A stretch of 64,000 nucleotides of DNA from Aestuariibius insulae (GCF_040783535.2 NZ_JBFONW020000005.1:248001-312000); one strand, 5' to 3'. Positions 17,275 through 25,959 are shown, numbered from the stretch's first letter. Numbers and translations: made by a program. The notes: generated by a model not told the origin, from the sequence alone.

Positions 17275-17988
17275 ATGCCCGCCGACCGTCCTCTCCTCGC
17301 CGTTTTGATCGATGCAGATAACACGTCGCCAAAATATGCCGGAGCAATATTCGAGGAGATTGCGTCTCTTGGTGAAGCTTCGGTCCGCCGATGCTATGGG
17401 GATTTCTCGTCGCAGCAGATGTCGGGGTGGAACAAGGTTCAGGCCGACCATGGACTGGTTCCACTGCACTCTCCGGCAAATACGGTCGGCAAGAATGCGT
17501 CCGACATCTCGCTTGTCATAGATGCGATGGATCTTCTGCATTCCGGACGTTTTAATGGCTTCGTGCTTGTCTCGTCAGATAGCGACTTCACCCGATTGGC
17601 CAGCCGGGTCCGTGAACAGGGTCTAGATGTCTATGGGATAGGACAGCAGAAGACGCCGGAGGCATTCCGCAAGGCCTGCAAACGCTTTATCTTTCTGGAG
17701 AACCTGGCTGGGACGTCGCCCCGATCCGAAAGTCCAAAAACCGAGCGGCGCAAAACAAAGGCTGCGAACGAGGCGCGCGATTTGGTTACGCGCGCCATGG
17801 ATTTGATCGGTCAAGACGATGAATGGTACGCTCTTGGTCCGCTTGGTCAGTACATTACGGCCGCTAGTCCCGATTTCGATACCCGCACATACGGACACAA
17901 AAAGCTCAGCGATCTTATCAAGGACATCAAGACGTTCGAGACAAAGCGGGGAGACGACAATCAGCTTCTGGTAAGACGCATCGACTAG
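17275..17988 (+). CDS. NYN domain RNase-like protein with C-terminal OST-HTH/LOTUS-type region
   Basis: This 237-residue protein starts with a PIN-like NYN domain: LAVLIDADNTSP, DISLVIDAMDLL and VLVSSDSDFTRLASRVRE supply the acidic metal-binding residues. A basic linker (residues about 150–163) leads to a C-terminal segment, ARDLVTRAMDLIG…GPLGQYITAASPDFDTRTYGHKKLSDLIKDIK, which fits the OST-HTH/LOTUS RNA-binding fold. Such LabA-like proteins are predicted RNases or RNA-binding factors; no target is known. The stop shares a CTAG with the convergent TetR gene. Confidence 0.85.
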   Translation: MPADRPLLAVLIDADNTSPKYAGAIFEEIASLGEASVRRCYGDFSSQQMSGWNKVQADHGLVPLHSPANTVGKNASDISLVIDAMDLLHSGRFNGFVLVSSDSDFTRLASRVREQGLDVYGIGQQKTPEAFRKACKRFIFLENLAGTSPRSESPKTERRKTKAANEARDLVTRAMDLIGQDDEWYALGPLGQYITAASPDFDTRTYGHKKLSDLIKDIKTFETKRGDDNQLLVRRID

Positions 17989-18599
17989 GCGCCGTATCGA
18001 GCCATGAATGTCTCGACAGCCTCCTTGACCACGTAGGTGATGCGGTCCTTCGTGACCCGCCCCACGCCGAAGATCATCGAGGGAAAGATGTCCGCCTTGC
18101 ACATCTCCGCAAACTGATCGGCAGCCAGCGCACAGTCCTCGATCGCGAGTGTGCCGTCCTCGATCTTTGCCTCGAGATATTCAATCATCACCGCCCGGAC
18201 CTTCATTGGTCCGTTTTCGTAGAATTGCTGTCCCAGTTCAGGAAATCGGTCGCTTTCGGCGACGCAGATCCGGAACACGTTCAGCCCGAAATCTGAGGTG
18301 ATGAGAGTCATCATCTCGACGCCCATCTCATGAAGCACATGTCTGACGTCGCGGTCCGGACTAAAGGCGTGATCGTGGTCTTCGGCCATCCGCGTGCATT
18401 CAAGACGTGCGATTTCGAGGAATAGCAGCTTCTTGTCCGGGAAGTAGCTGTAGAGGGTCGCCTTGGAGACACCCGCCGTCTTCGCGATGTCGTCAACGCT
18501 TGCCCCCTCGAAACCGTCTGAGAGAAAAACCGTACGCGCGCCCTCGAGCACCTGGTCCATCTTTCGACCCTTACGGGCAGGTGGATCAACTAAAGTCAT
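17985..18599 (-). CDS. TetR/AcrR family transcriptional regulator
   Basis: This 204-residue regulator has an N-terminal helix-turn-helix, FLSDGFEGASVDDIAKTAGVSKATLYSYFPDKKLLF, characteristic of TetR proteins, followed by a helical ligand-binding domain that contains FGLNVFRICVAES and PELGQQFYENGP as in AcrR-type C-terminal domains. I chose MTLVDPPARKGRK at 18599; upstream in-frame starts add residues with no family resemblance. It lies downstream of and in the same direction as a small exported-protein gene whose promoter carries a perfect palindrome, the likely operator (inference). Confidence 0.92.
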   Translation of the reverse strand: MTLVDPPARKGRKMDQVLEGARTVFLSDGFEGASVDDIAKTAGVSKATLYSYFPDKKLLFLEIARLECTRMAEDHDHAFSPDRDVRHVLHEMGVEMMTLITSDFGLNVFRICVAESDRFPELGQQFYENGPMKVRAVMIEYLEAKIEDGTLAIEDCALAADQFAEMCKADIFPSMIFGVGRVTKDRITYVVKEAVETFMARYGA

Positions 18600-18687
18600 C
18601 GGATGTATATAGACGAAGCGGTTCATTTCACGCAAGACAAGGCCGCTTCTCCCTGTCTTGCCTCGCGCAACGTCAATTGCCGATTGA

Positions 18688-18903
18688 TCACTCGTCGCCT
18701 TTATCAAGCATCATCTCAGCGAGTTCTGCGTCGGTTTTCGTACCGCATTCCGAAGGACTAAGACCCACGGCAAGTTCGATTTGCTTGCAGCCCGCAGCGG
18801 GACTCGTTTGGGTCGAAACACTCTCGACAGTAAACGGCGCTGCCGAAACGAGAGATGGAACAACAAACAACAGGCCGGCGGCTACTACGTGAAAACGGTG
18901 CAT
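18688..18903 (-). CDS. Small exported protein of unknown function
   Basis: This 71-residue protein begins MHRFHVVAAGLLFVVPSLVSA, a Sec signal, cut before APFTVE, leaving a mature peptide of about 50 residues with two cysteines (GCKQIEL and SECGTKT) that could form one disulfide. A very good ribosome binding site, AAGGAG, stands 8 nt before the ATG, which makes it a real gene despite its size. Together with the TetR gene 88 bp downstream it probably forms a two-gene unit. The family is unknown to me. Confidence 0.75.
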   Translation of the reverse strand: MHRFHVVAAGLLFVVPSLVSAAPFTVESVSTQTSPAAGCKQIELAVGLSPSECGTKTDAELAEMMLDKGDE

Positions 18904-18925
18904 GATGTTCTCCTTTGAAGGTAAA

Positions 18926-18942
18926 AACTGAACAGTTCAGTT
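18926..18942. promoter_or_regulatory. Perfect 17-bp palindrome, probable TetR operator
   Basis: AACTGAAC-A-GTTCAGTT is an exact inverted repeat (8–1–8) located 22 bp before the start codon of the small exported-protein gene. Its shape is that expected for a TetR dimer site, and a TetR gene is the next gene in the same direction. A related site lies at 18993–19003. Confidence 0.65.
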
Positions 18943-18987
18943 CATATCTCGACACTACATCATCGTGATTTGCTGTCCAGCCAAAAG

Positions 18988-19003
18988 TGAACGGAACGGT
19001 TCA
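18988..19003. promoter_or_regulatory. Second, imperfect operator-like inverted repeat
   Basis: TGAACGGAACGGTTCA contains GGAACGGTTCA (18993–19003), which matches the core TGAACAGTTCA of the upstream palindrome at 9 of 11 positions with the same one-base centre. The two sites are centred about 64 bp apart in the region between the small exported-protein gene and the AEC permease gene. Confidence 0.5.
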
Positions 19004-19191
19004 ATACCGCATTTTTTTTGCGGTCATCTAGGATCCCGATCAATCGGTCCCTGGATCAAGAAGCTGATTGCGAGCAATCCAAGCTCTCTACCTCTTCCAT
19101 TGCAGTTATCCCTGAGCCTTCGGGATACTGTTCTCTATCCAGAGACCCTTTTCCCTTGGACTTGCAATGCCTTGCAGCTATCGGATCTGTA

Positions 19192-20121
19192 ATGCTTCAG
19201 GTCTTCCTCAAAACCCTCCCCTTCTTTGCATTGATCGCCCTCGGCTACGGAGCCGCGCGGACCCGTTTCTTCACTGCGGAAGCGACAGCCTACTTAACAA
19301 AGTTCGTTTTCTACTTCGCGCTATCCGCGATGCTGTTCCGATTTTCCGCCAATCTCAGCCTGTCTGACATTCTCGATTGGACCTTTGTGTCTGCCTATCT
19401 GCTGGGAACGACGGCCATCTATCTTGTCGCCACGATCGTTGCGCTGGTCCGAAAGCGCGGTCTGCGGGAGGCGGCTGTCGAAGCACAATGCGCCGTGATT
19501 GGAAATGTCGGCTTTCTTGGCATACCGATGCTTGCTCTCCTGCTTGGCGATCAGGCGATCGGGCCTGTCATGTTGGTTCTTGCCGTCGATCTGATCGTTT
19601 TCGGAAGCCTTATCGTCATCCTTGTCGGTGGCGGGCAGGAAAAGCAGGCGAATGTCTTCGCGTCGGCGCTGCTTGGGCTGATAAGAAACCCCATGATCGT
19701 CTCGATTTCGCTCGGCCTTGCCTGGTCGGCTCTCGATATTCCCATACCGGCACCGATGAACGAGTTCCTAACGCTTCTCGGGGCTGCCGCAACGCCCGGC
19801 GCCCTTTTTGCGATCGGTGCATCCCTCGCCTCCAAGTCAGCAGAGCGGATCAGCGTCGCGGGCTGGCTTACTTTCTGCAAGCTGGTTTTGCATCCCGGTG
19901 CCGTTGCGATCTGCGCTTTGATCCTGTTTCCCGTCTCGCAAAGCGCCGCCGCCATTATGATCGCCGCGGCGGCCCTTCCTGTGGCAGGAAATGTCTACAT
20001 TCTGGCTCAGCACTACCAAGTTGCCCCGGCCCGCGTCTCCGCTGCGATCCTTGTTTCTACGGTTCTGAGTGTTGCCAGCCTACCTGTCGTGATTGCATGG
20101 GTGACAACGCTGGGGCCCTAG
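19192..20121 (+). CDS. AEC family transporter (auxin efflux carrier-like permease)
   Basis: This 309-residue inner-membrane protein has about ten hydrophobic segments in the AEC arrangement: FLKTLPFFALIALGYGAARTRFF at the start, AVIGNVGFLGIPMLALLLG in the middle with the conserved N-x-G-F-L-G-I-P, RNPMIVSISLGLAWS, TPGALFAIGASLA and AALPVAGNVYILAQHY. AEC proteins export or take up organic acids; the substrate is unknown. The start MLQVFLKTL is the usual family start; an in-frame extension to 19018 has a different composition. It is divergent from the TetR/exported-protein unit and could share its control region. Confidence 0.93.
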   Translation: MLQVFLKTLPFFALIALGYGAARTRFFTAEATAYLTKFVFYFALSAMLFRFSANLSLSDILDWTFVSAYLLGTTAIYLVATIVALVRKRGLREAAVEAQCAVIGNVGFLGIPMLALLLGDQAIGPVMLVLAVDLIVFGSLIVILVGGGQEKQANVFASALLGLIRNPMIVSISLGLAWSALDIPIPAPMNEFLTLLGAAATPGALFAIGASLASKSAERISVAGWLTFCKLVLHPGAVAICALILFPVSQSAAAIMIAAAALPVAGNVYILAQHYQVAPARVSAAILVSTVLSVASLPVVIAWVTTLGP

Positions 20122-20175
20122 GCTAGCGATGACCCTGAGTATCTGCGCAAAAGCAACACCGGAACGCCCTTTGGA

Positions 20176-20628
20176 ATGATCTACGTCGATGCAGATGCGT
20201 GCCCGGTCAAGGCCGAGGTCGAGCGGGTCGGAACGCGGCATCAGCTGCGGATGGCCATCGTATCGAATGGTGGTCTGCGTCCGTCCCAAAATCCCCTCGT
20301 CGATACGATTGTCGTGCCTGATGGACCAGATATCGCAGATATTTGGATCGCCGATCGGGCCGGCCCTGGCGACGTGGTTGTGACAACTGATGTGCCTTTG
20401 GCCGCCCGCTGCATCGAAGCAGGAGCACGGGTTCTCCGCCCGAACGGAGAGACGTTCTCGCCTGCGAATATCGGCCAGCAACTGGCGTCCCGGGATCTGA
20501 TGGCGGATCTGCGCGCTGCCGATCCGTTCCGAACGGGCGGAGGACGCCCCTTCAGCAAGGCGGATCGGTCACGCTTTCTGGACGCGTTGGAGCGCGAGGT
20601 CCGAGCCGCCGGAAAGGAAAGCACATGA
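20176..20628 (+). CDS. YaiI/YqxD family protein (DUF188, PIN-like)
   Basis: This 150-residue protein starts MIYVDADACPVKAEVERV, the diagnostic opening of the YaiI/YqxD family, followed by DIADIWIADRAGPGDVVVTTDVPLAARCIEAGA and the C-terminal FSKADRSRFLDALE. The family has a PIN-like nuclease fold but its role is unknown. Its stop overlaps the start of the HAD gene (ATGA); with the next three genes it forms a tight rightward unit. Confidence 0.92.
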   Translation: MIYVDADACPVKAEVERVGTRHQLRMAIVSNGGLRPSQNPLVDTIVVPDGPDIADIWIADRAGPGDVVVTTDVPLAARCIEAGARVLRPNGETFSPANIGQQLASRDLMADLRAADPFRTGGGRPFSKADRSRFLDALEREVRAAGKEST

Positions 20629-21245
20629 GCGTTCAGGCCGTTGTTTTCGATATCGGGAACGTCCTTATCGATTGGAAGCCAGAGCGGTTCTATGACCGTG
20701 TCATCGGAGAAGACCGTCGCAGGGCCATGTTTGCGGCCGTCGATCTGCACGAGATGAACGACCGCGTCGATCGAGGCGCAAACTGGAAGGACGAAGTGGA
20801 GGCTGTGGCCGTGGCCCATCCGGACTGGTCTGATGAGATCCGGATGTGGCATGATCGCTGGATCGAGATCGCCAGCCCTGCAATCGATCACTCCGTCCGC
20901 CTTTTGCGGGCCTTGCGGCGGGCCAATGTTCCCGTCTTCGCGCTCTCCAATTTCGGGATCCAGACATTCGAGTTGGCAGAGAAGGAGTATCCCTTTCTGG
21001 CCGAGTTCGACCGCCGCTACATCTCGGGCCAGATGGGACAGGTCAAACCGGAGCCCGCAATCTACGAGGCGGTCGAAGCGGATATAGAATTCGAACCTGA
21101 AGGCCTTCTTTTTGCTGATGATCGGCAGGACAACATCAACGCAGCCGCATCGCGTGGATGGCAGACGCATCTATTTACCACATCCGAAAAATGGGCCTCC
21201 CGACTTGTAAAGGACGGGCTTCTGACAGCAGACCAAGCGCTTTGA
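20625..21245 (+). CDS. HAD-IA family hydrolase (YihX-like phosphatase)
   Basis: This 206-residue protein has the four HAD motifs: VVFDIGNVLIDW (nucleophile Asp), FALSNFG (motif II), GQVKPEPAIYE (motif III Lys) and LLFADDRQDNINAA (motif IV acidic pair). D-x-G-N-V-x-x-D at motif I is typical of the YihX subgroup of sugar-phosphate phosphatases. GGAAAGGAAAG precedes the ATG. It overlaps the YaiI gene by 4 nt and the next gene by 4 nt. Confidence 0.9.
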   Translation: MSVQAVVFDIGNVLIDWKPERFYDRVIGEDRRRAMFAAVDLHEMNDRVDRGANWKDEVEAVAVAHPDWSDEIRMWHDRWIEIASPAIDHSVRLLRALRRANVPVFALSNFGIQTFELAEKEYPFLAEFDRRYISGQMGQVKPEPAIYEAVEADIEFEPEGLLFADDRQDNINAAASRGWQTHLFTTSEKWASRLVKDGLLTADQAL

Positions 21246-22156
21246 CCGTCCCCCAAATCAGCTTTGAGGACGGGGACCATATCCTCAGCTGGAAAGGCGT
21301 TATGGATGCACTTGCCGAAGGGCACAAACGCCCCGAAGCTGAGATTGGCGACACCTTTCTTTATCAGGGGAACCGGACGCTTCTATCCCGATCAGCCTGG
21401 ATAAAGGGGCTGGGACTGGCGGTGAAGACCGCTACGATTTTCCCGGACAACACGGGCCAAGACCTGCCCGCGATCAACGGCGCGCTGAGCCTTTTTTCCG
21501 ATGAGACCGGGGAGATCGAGGCTCTGATCGACTTTCATCTGGTAACGAAATGGAAGACCGCAGGAGACAGCCTGCTTGCCACCTCCAAGCTGGCTCACCC
21601 GGATAGTCGTTCGATCCTCATTATCGGCGCCGGGACGGTGGCCGCATCCCTTATCGACGGATACCGCGAGCTGTTTCCCGCAGCGCAAATCGTTCTGTGG
21701 AATAGGACGAAGGATAGCGCCGATACCCTCGCCGCCCAAAGCCCGGGTGTAAGCGTTGCCGCAGACTTACCAGATGCGGTTCGACGCGCCGATATTGTCT
21801 CCTGCGCAACGATGAGCACCGATCCTGTGCTGCATGGAGAATGGCTTCAGCCCGGCCAGCATATCGATCTGATCGGCGCCTATCGGCCGGATATGAGGGA
21901 GGCCGACGATGCCGCCCTTCGCAAAGGACGTATCTTCGTCGATAGTCGTCAGACGACGCTGGATCATATCGGAGAGCTGAAAATCCCCTTGGCGAGCGGA
22001 GTGATTTCACCCCAGGACATTCAGGCCGACTACTACGATTTTGGCGCCTTCACACGTGAGTCCGACGAAGAGATTACCATCTTCAAGAATGGTGGGGGCG
22101 CGCATCTCGATCTGATGGTGAGCCGTTACATCTTTGACCAATGGTGCGCATCTTGA
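21242..22156 (+). CDS. Ornithine cyclodeaminase / mu-crystallin family protein
   Basis: This 304-residue NAD(P)-binding protein has SILIIGAGTVAASLIDGYRELFP (Rossmann loop), LVTKWKTAGDSLLA with the substrate-contacting K-W-K-T-A segment, DIVSCATMSTDPVLHGEWLQPGQHIDLIGAYRPDMRE, and a C-terminal IFKNGGGAHLDL. Family members are ornithine cyclodeaminases, alanine/lysine dehydrogenases or ketimine reductases; this substrate is unknown. I use the TTG at 21242, overlapping the HAD stop, because the conserved fold starts there; an ATG at 21158 would lie inside the HAD gene. Confidence 0.88.
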   Translation: MTVPQISFEDGDHILSWKGVMDALAEGHKRPEAEIGDTFLYQGNRTLLSRSAWIKGLGLAVKTATIFPDNTGQDLPAINGALSLFSDETGEIEALIDFHLVTKWKTAGDSLLATSKLAHPDSRSILIIGAGTVAASLIDGYRELFPAAQIVLWNRTKDSADTLAAQSPGVSVAADLPDAVRRADIVSCATMSTDPVLHGEWLQPGQHIDLIGAYRPDMREADDAALRKGRIFVDSRQTTLDHIGELKIPLASGVISPQDIQADYYDFGAFTRESDEEITIFKNGGGAHLDLMVSRYIFDQWCAS

Positions 22157-22169
22157 GGAGACATTAGAA

Positions 22170-23087
22170 ATGGTTGGTTTGATCCTCCTCGTCCTTTTGC
22201 TCGCCCTGATCGCCCTGCCCTATGTGCTGGAATGGCGGAAGAGCCCTCCTGATCGCACCGAAGCCCCGGGTGAATTCGTCCAACTATCCCAAGGCACGAC
22301 CCATTATCGCTGGCTTGGCCCGATCCGCGGGCCGGTTGTGGTCGCGATCCACGGGCTCACGACACCGTCTCCGATCTGGGAATCCATGGCGAAGGCTTTA
22401 GGGGATATCGGCTATCGAACCCTCGTCTATGATCTTTACGGAAGGGGCTATTCTGATGCTCCATCCGGGCCTCAGGACGCAGCTTTTTTTCAACGTCAGT
22501 TGGACGATCTGGTCACGCATCTCAAGCTCGATGATGATCTGACGATCATGGGCTATTCGATGGGGGCGATCGTCGCGACGGTCTGGGCGGCCGAGAACCA
22601 GGACCGGGTGCGCCAGGTCGTCCTGTTGGCCTCAGCCGGGCACGGGATGACCGAGATCGGCTATTCCGGTTGGATCCGCGACACGCCCGTGGCGGGGGAT
22701 TGGCTGCACTACCTGACCGCCGGACATATGGCGCGCGGGGCCTTCGATGGCGGGCGAAGCGAAGTTCCCGATCTGGAGCAGATCCAGGACGCTCAATATA
22801 GCCGCAAGGGCTTTCTTGGTGCGGTCCTGTCCAGTCGGCGACATATCTTCGACACCGATCTCACAACGCCGCTTGCGGTTCTAAACCGGCGCGAGATCCC
22901 CGTTTTCGCCATTTGGGGCCAGGAGGATCATATCGTGCCGGACAGCGCTCTGGGCGACCTTGCGGCGCTCAATCACGATGTTCACCAGGAGGTGATCGCG
23001 GATGCGGGGCACGGGTTGCCCTACACTCACGGGCGCGAGGTTGCGGCGACCCTCAGGGAGATGATGCGGAAGATCCGCAAGGAGTGA
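22170..23087 (+). CDS. Alpha/beta hydrolase with N-terminal membrane anchor
   Basis: This 305-residue protein begins with one hydrophobic segment (VGLILLVLLLALIALPYVL), then an alpha/beta hydrolase domain: VVAIHGLTTPSPIWESM (oxyanion HG), YDLYGRGYSDAP, the nucleophile elbow GYSMGAIVATVWAAE, IWGQEDHIVPDS (acid) and ADAGHGLPY (His). The likely location is the inner membrane with the hydrolase on one face; the substrate is unknown. GAGGAGA 8 nt before the ATG supports the start 14 bp after the OCD stop. Confidence 0.92.
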   Translation: MVGLILLVLLLALIALPYVLEWRKSPPDRTEAPGEFVQLSQGTTHYRWLGPIRGPVVVAIHGLTTPSPIWESMAKALGDIGYRTLVYDLYGRGYSDAPSGPQDAAFFQRQLDDLVTHLKLDDDLTIMGYSMGAIVATVWAAENQDRVRQVVLLASAGHGMTEIGYSGWIRDTPVAGDWLHYLTAGHMARGAFDGGRSEVPDLEQIQDAQYSRKGFLGAVLSSRRHIFDTDLTTPLAVLNRREIPVFAIWGQEDHIVPDSALGDLAALNHDVHQEVIADAGHGLPYTHGREVAATLREMMRKIRKE

Positions 23088-23091
23088 GGCG

Positions 23092-24333
23092 TCAGGCCAT
23101 GCAAGGCTTGGCCAGCGGTTTTTCCCGGATGGGCAGGTGCACGATGGCCGAGAATGCGCCGACCGCGACGCCGACCCACCAGACGATCTCGTAGGTGCCG
23201 AACTGATCGTAAAGGCGCCCGCCGAGCCAGACGCCCATGAAACTGCCAAGCTGGTGGCTGAGAAACACGATCCCGTAAAGTGTGCCCATGTAGCGCAGCC
23301 CGTAGATATGCGCGACGAGGCCCGAGGTGAGCGGGACCGTGGCCAGCCAGAGACTTCCCATCGCCACAGAGAAGAGAAGGACGGTTCCAGGCGTGATCGG
23401 GAAAAGGAAGAAAAGCGCGCCGACGATCGTGCGCGCGGTGTAAATTCCGGCCAGAAGGTACTTCTTGGTGTAGCGCTTTCCGGCCCATCCGGCGAGGAGC
23501 GTACCGCCGATATTCGCAAGTCCGATCAACGAGATAGCGACGGCACCAAGGGCGGAGGTCGTCGTGATGCCGATGGAATGAAGGACGCCTCCGGGCATGA
23601 TCGGCCCGCACATTTCGGTCACGAGGGCGGGAAAGTGTGCTGTGATGAAGGCCAGTTGGTAGCCGCAGGAGAAAAAGCCGAGGAAAATCAAGGCGTAGGA
23701 CGGGTCGCGGAAAGCCTTTCCGAGGATCTCGCTCATGCTTTCCTCAAGCTCGGCCTTCGAGGCGGGCTCGGGCGCGCGCATCATGGGGAGGCACGCCAGG
23801 GTTGCGAGAATGACGCCTGAGAAGACGACGAAGACCATCTGCCAGCTCATCATCGACAGCAGCCATTCGGCGAGCGGCGCGCCGAAAACCTGCCCGGCGG
23901 AGCCTGCGGCGGTCGCGACGGCCAGTGCCATCGAGCGGTTGTCGTCCGAAGCGGCGCGGCCGACGACGGCGAGGATGACGCCGAAGCCGGTGCCTGCGAT
24001 GCCGAAGCCGACCAGAACCTCGTACATCTGATGCTCGAGAGGCGTGGTCGCGCCAGACGACAGCAACAGGCCCGCGGCGTAGATGAAGGCGCCCATGACG
24101 ATCGCTTTGCGGTCGCCGATCTTCTCGGCGATCGCGCCGAAGATGGGCTGGCCGATGCCCCATGCGAGATTCTGGATCGCAATGGCAAGGCTGAATTCCG
24201 TGCGGAGCCAGCCGAATTCGTCGGCGATGGGGATCTGGAACACGCCAAAGCTTGCCCGGATAGCGAAGCTGACCATGATGATGATGCAGCCCGCGACGAG
24301 GACAGGCGTGATGAGCGGTGTGCGTTGGTCCAT
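23092..24333 (-). CDS. Major facilitator superfamily (MFS) transporter
   Basis: This 413-residue inner-membrane protein has twelve hydrophobic segments with the MFS loop motif after segment 2 (GAIAEKIGDRKAIVMG) and a long acidic central loop (EPASKAELEESMSEILGKAF). GFGIAGTGFGVILAVVGRA and GWAGKRYTKKYLLAGIY also fit. It resembles the oxalate/monocarboxylate-type MFS subgroup by its SFGVFQIPIADEFGW start, but the substrate is unknown. The start MDQRTPLITPVL follows the family better than an upstream in-frame start at 24420. It is divergent from zapE and convergent with the hydrolase (4-bp gap). Confidence 0.92.
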   Translation of the reverse strand: MDQRTPLITPVLVAGCIIIMVSFAIRASFGVFQIPIADEFGWLRTEFSLAIAIQNLAWGIGQPIFGAIAEKIGDRKAIVMGAFIYAAGLLLSSGATTPLEHQMYEVLVGFGIAGTGFGVILAVVGRAASDDNRSMALAVATAAGSAGQVFGAPLAEWLLSMMSWQMVFVVFSGVILATLACLPMMRAPEPASKAELEESMSEILGKAFRDPSYALIFLGFFSCGYQLAFITAHFPALVTEMCGPIMPGGVLHSIGITTTSALGAVAISLIGLANIGGTLLAGWAGKRYTKKYLLAGIYTARTIVGALFFLFPITPGTVLLFSVAMGSLWLATVPLTSGLVAHIYGLRYMGTLYGIVFLSHQLGSFMGVWLGGRLYDQFGTYEIVWWVGVAVGAFSAIVHLPIREKPLAKPCMA

Positions 24334-24382
24334 GTCGTGATTGGACCGCTGCGTCACCTTGCAGTCAAATGAGTTAATTTTG

Positions 24383-24396
24383 TCTGACGCATCAGA
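24383..24396. promoter_or_regulatory. Short palindrome between MFS and zapE genes
   Basis: TCTGA-CGCA-TCAGA is a perfect 5-bp inverted repeat with a 4-nt centre, lying 50 bp before the MFS start codon and 78 bp before zapE. It is in the right place for an operator but has no other support. Confidence 0.25.
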
Positions 24397-24473
24397 ACGC
24401 TTGATGTGTTGCGCCCGCATTGTGCTGGAGAGGCGATTGTGTATTCGAAAGACGAGGCAACAGGACGGCTGAC

Positions 24474-25529
24474 GTGACGAGTGTCATCGATCTTTACAGG
24501 CAAAAAGTTAAGGATGGGTTTCTGGAGGCCGATCCGGCGCAGGAAGCCGTTTTGACCGAGTTCGAGCGGATCCGGGAAGGACTGGCCGAGACCCCTTCGA
24601 AGGGCTGGTTTCGCAAGGCGGCCGAACCTCCGAAAGGCCTGTATTTGTGGGGCGGCGTCGGGCGCGGGAAGTCGATGCTGATGGATCTTTTTGCCGCCGC
24701 GCTCGACGTGGATTGCCGACGGGTGCATTTCCACGCTTTCATGCAGGAGGTCCAGGACGGGCTGGCCGCCGCGCGCAAGGCCGGGAAGGACGACGCCATC
24801 GGGCCGGTGGCGGACCGGATCATCGCAGAGGTTCGATGCCTGGCCTTCGATGAGATGCAGATCACCGATATCGCCGATGCGATGATCGTCGGACGCCTGT
24901 TCCAGAAGCTTTTCGATGGCGGCGTTGTTGTGGTGACGACCTCGAACCGGGTGCCGGAGGACCTTTATAAAGATGGGCTGAACCGCGATCTGTTCCTGCC
25001 TTTTATTGCTCTTTTGGAAGAGCGGATGGTTGTGCATGAACTGGTCTCGCCCAAGGATTACCGACAGGGCCGGCTGGCCGGAGAGCAGGTCTATTTCAGC
25101 CCGGTCGACACGGATGCCAGAGAGGCGATTGCATCGATCTGGGAGGATCTGTCAGGCGGCGCTTCGGAGGAACTGACGCTTCGGGTGAAGGGGCGCGAGG
25201 TGGTGTTGCCCCGGTTTTCGAGCGGTGTTGCGCGGGCGAAGTTTTATGATTTGTGCGGGCGGGCGCTGGGCCCGGCGGACTATCTTGCGGTGGCCGAGGC
25301 GGTGAGAGTGTTAATCCTCGAGGATATCCCGACGCTTGGGCGGTCGAATTTCAACGAGGCGAAGCGCTTCGTGACGCTGATCGATGCGCTTTACGAGGCG
25401 AAGGTGCGGCTGATTTGCTCGGCTGCGGCGGTGCCCGAGATGCTCTATGTCGAGGGCGAAGGATCGTTCGAATTTGCGAGGACCGCCAGCAGGTTACAGG
25501 AAATGCAGGGAGAAGGTTGGGGCGGCTGA
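24474..25529 (+). CDS. zapE: Cell division protein ZapE (AFG1-like ATPase)
   Basis: This 351-residue AAA-type ATPase has Walker A in LYLWGGVGRGKSMLMDLF, Walker B in CLAFDEMQITDIADAM, sensor region VTTSNRVPEDLY and DLFLPFIALLEERM, FSPVDTDARE and RFVTLIDALYEAKVRL, all typical of ZapE/AFG1. ZapE binds FtsZ and acts late in division, mainly under stress. I use the GTG at 24474 (VTSVIDLYRQKV), since the fold begins there and the 18 residues upstream are unrelated. In many alphaproteobacteria zapE is beside mdh; here it is not. Confidence 0.93.
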   Translation: MTSVIDLYRQKVKDGFLEADPAQEAVLTEFERIREGLAETPSKGWFRKAAEPPKGLYLWGGVGRGKSMLMDLFAAALDVDCRRVHFHAFMQEVQDGLAAARKAGKDDAIGPVADRIIAEVRCLAFDEMQITDIADAMIVGRLFQKLFDGGVVVVTTSNRVPEDLYKDGLNRDLFLPFIALLEERMVVHELVSPKDYRQGRLAGEQVYFSPVDTDAREAIASIWEDLSGGASEELTLRVKGREVVLPRFSSGVARAKFYDLCGRALGPADYLAVAEAVRVLILEDIPTLGRSNFNEAKRFVTLIDALYEAKVRLICSAAAVPEMLYVEGEGSFEFARTASRLQEMQGEGWGG

Positions 25530-25775
25530 CTTCTGTCGGTCAGCCTGCCCCCTGAGGTCGCAAGATGGTCCAGCGCGAGGGATGCGCGGACAAGAGGCAC
25601 CCTGCGGAGCCAGGATGTGCGCAGCCATCGGACTCTTATAGCCTTCGCCGCATAATACGACGATGCCCGGCCCTTGCCTGGATACGACATTTTGTGGATA
25701 GGGTGGTGCGATCCGCCCTTTCTTGCCTGTGTCGCAAGATATAGCTGACCTGTGGCAATTTAGTCAAAGCAAAAA
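25530..25775. other. Intergenic region between zapE and a terminator; no gene supported
   Basis: About 245 bp between convergent zapE and folC. No frame has a ribosome binding site. A weak promoter-like pair (TTGCCT at about 25674, GATAGG 17 nt later) precedes the terminator at 25776–25799, so a short untranslated transcript is possible. Confidence 0.35.
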
Positions 25776-25799
25776 CGAATCGGTGATTCGACTTTTTTT
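25776..25799 (+). terminator. Rho-independent terminator
   Basis: CGAATC/GATTCG (25776–25781 with 25785–25790) closes a GGT loop and is followed after AC by seven T residues. It lies 247 nt beyond the zapE stop, rather far for a normal terminator, so it may instead end a small RNA. Confidence 0.65.
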
Positions 25800-25819
25800 G
25801 GGGGGTCCGATTTGGGGCT

Positions 25820-25860
25820 TCGGTATCCGGTCGGTATTACGTCGGTATTTGGTCGGTGGA
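25820..25860 (+). repeat. TCGGTAT 11-bp-period intergenic repeat, copy A
   Basis: Four boxes in series: TCGGTATCCGG, TCGGTATTACG, TCGGTATTTGG, TCGGTGGA, each starting 11 bp after the last. It differs from copies B (31003) and C (37590) at three or fewer positions. It lies between convergent zapE and folC, in non-coding DNA. Confidence 0.9.
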
Positions 25861-25959
25861 AATGACACGGCACCCCGCGCATCCCGGGATTAACGCAACG
25901 CCCGATGCGCAACAGCGTGAACAATCATCGGCCCGAGGGGCGGATTGATTTTTCCGGGC

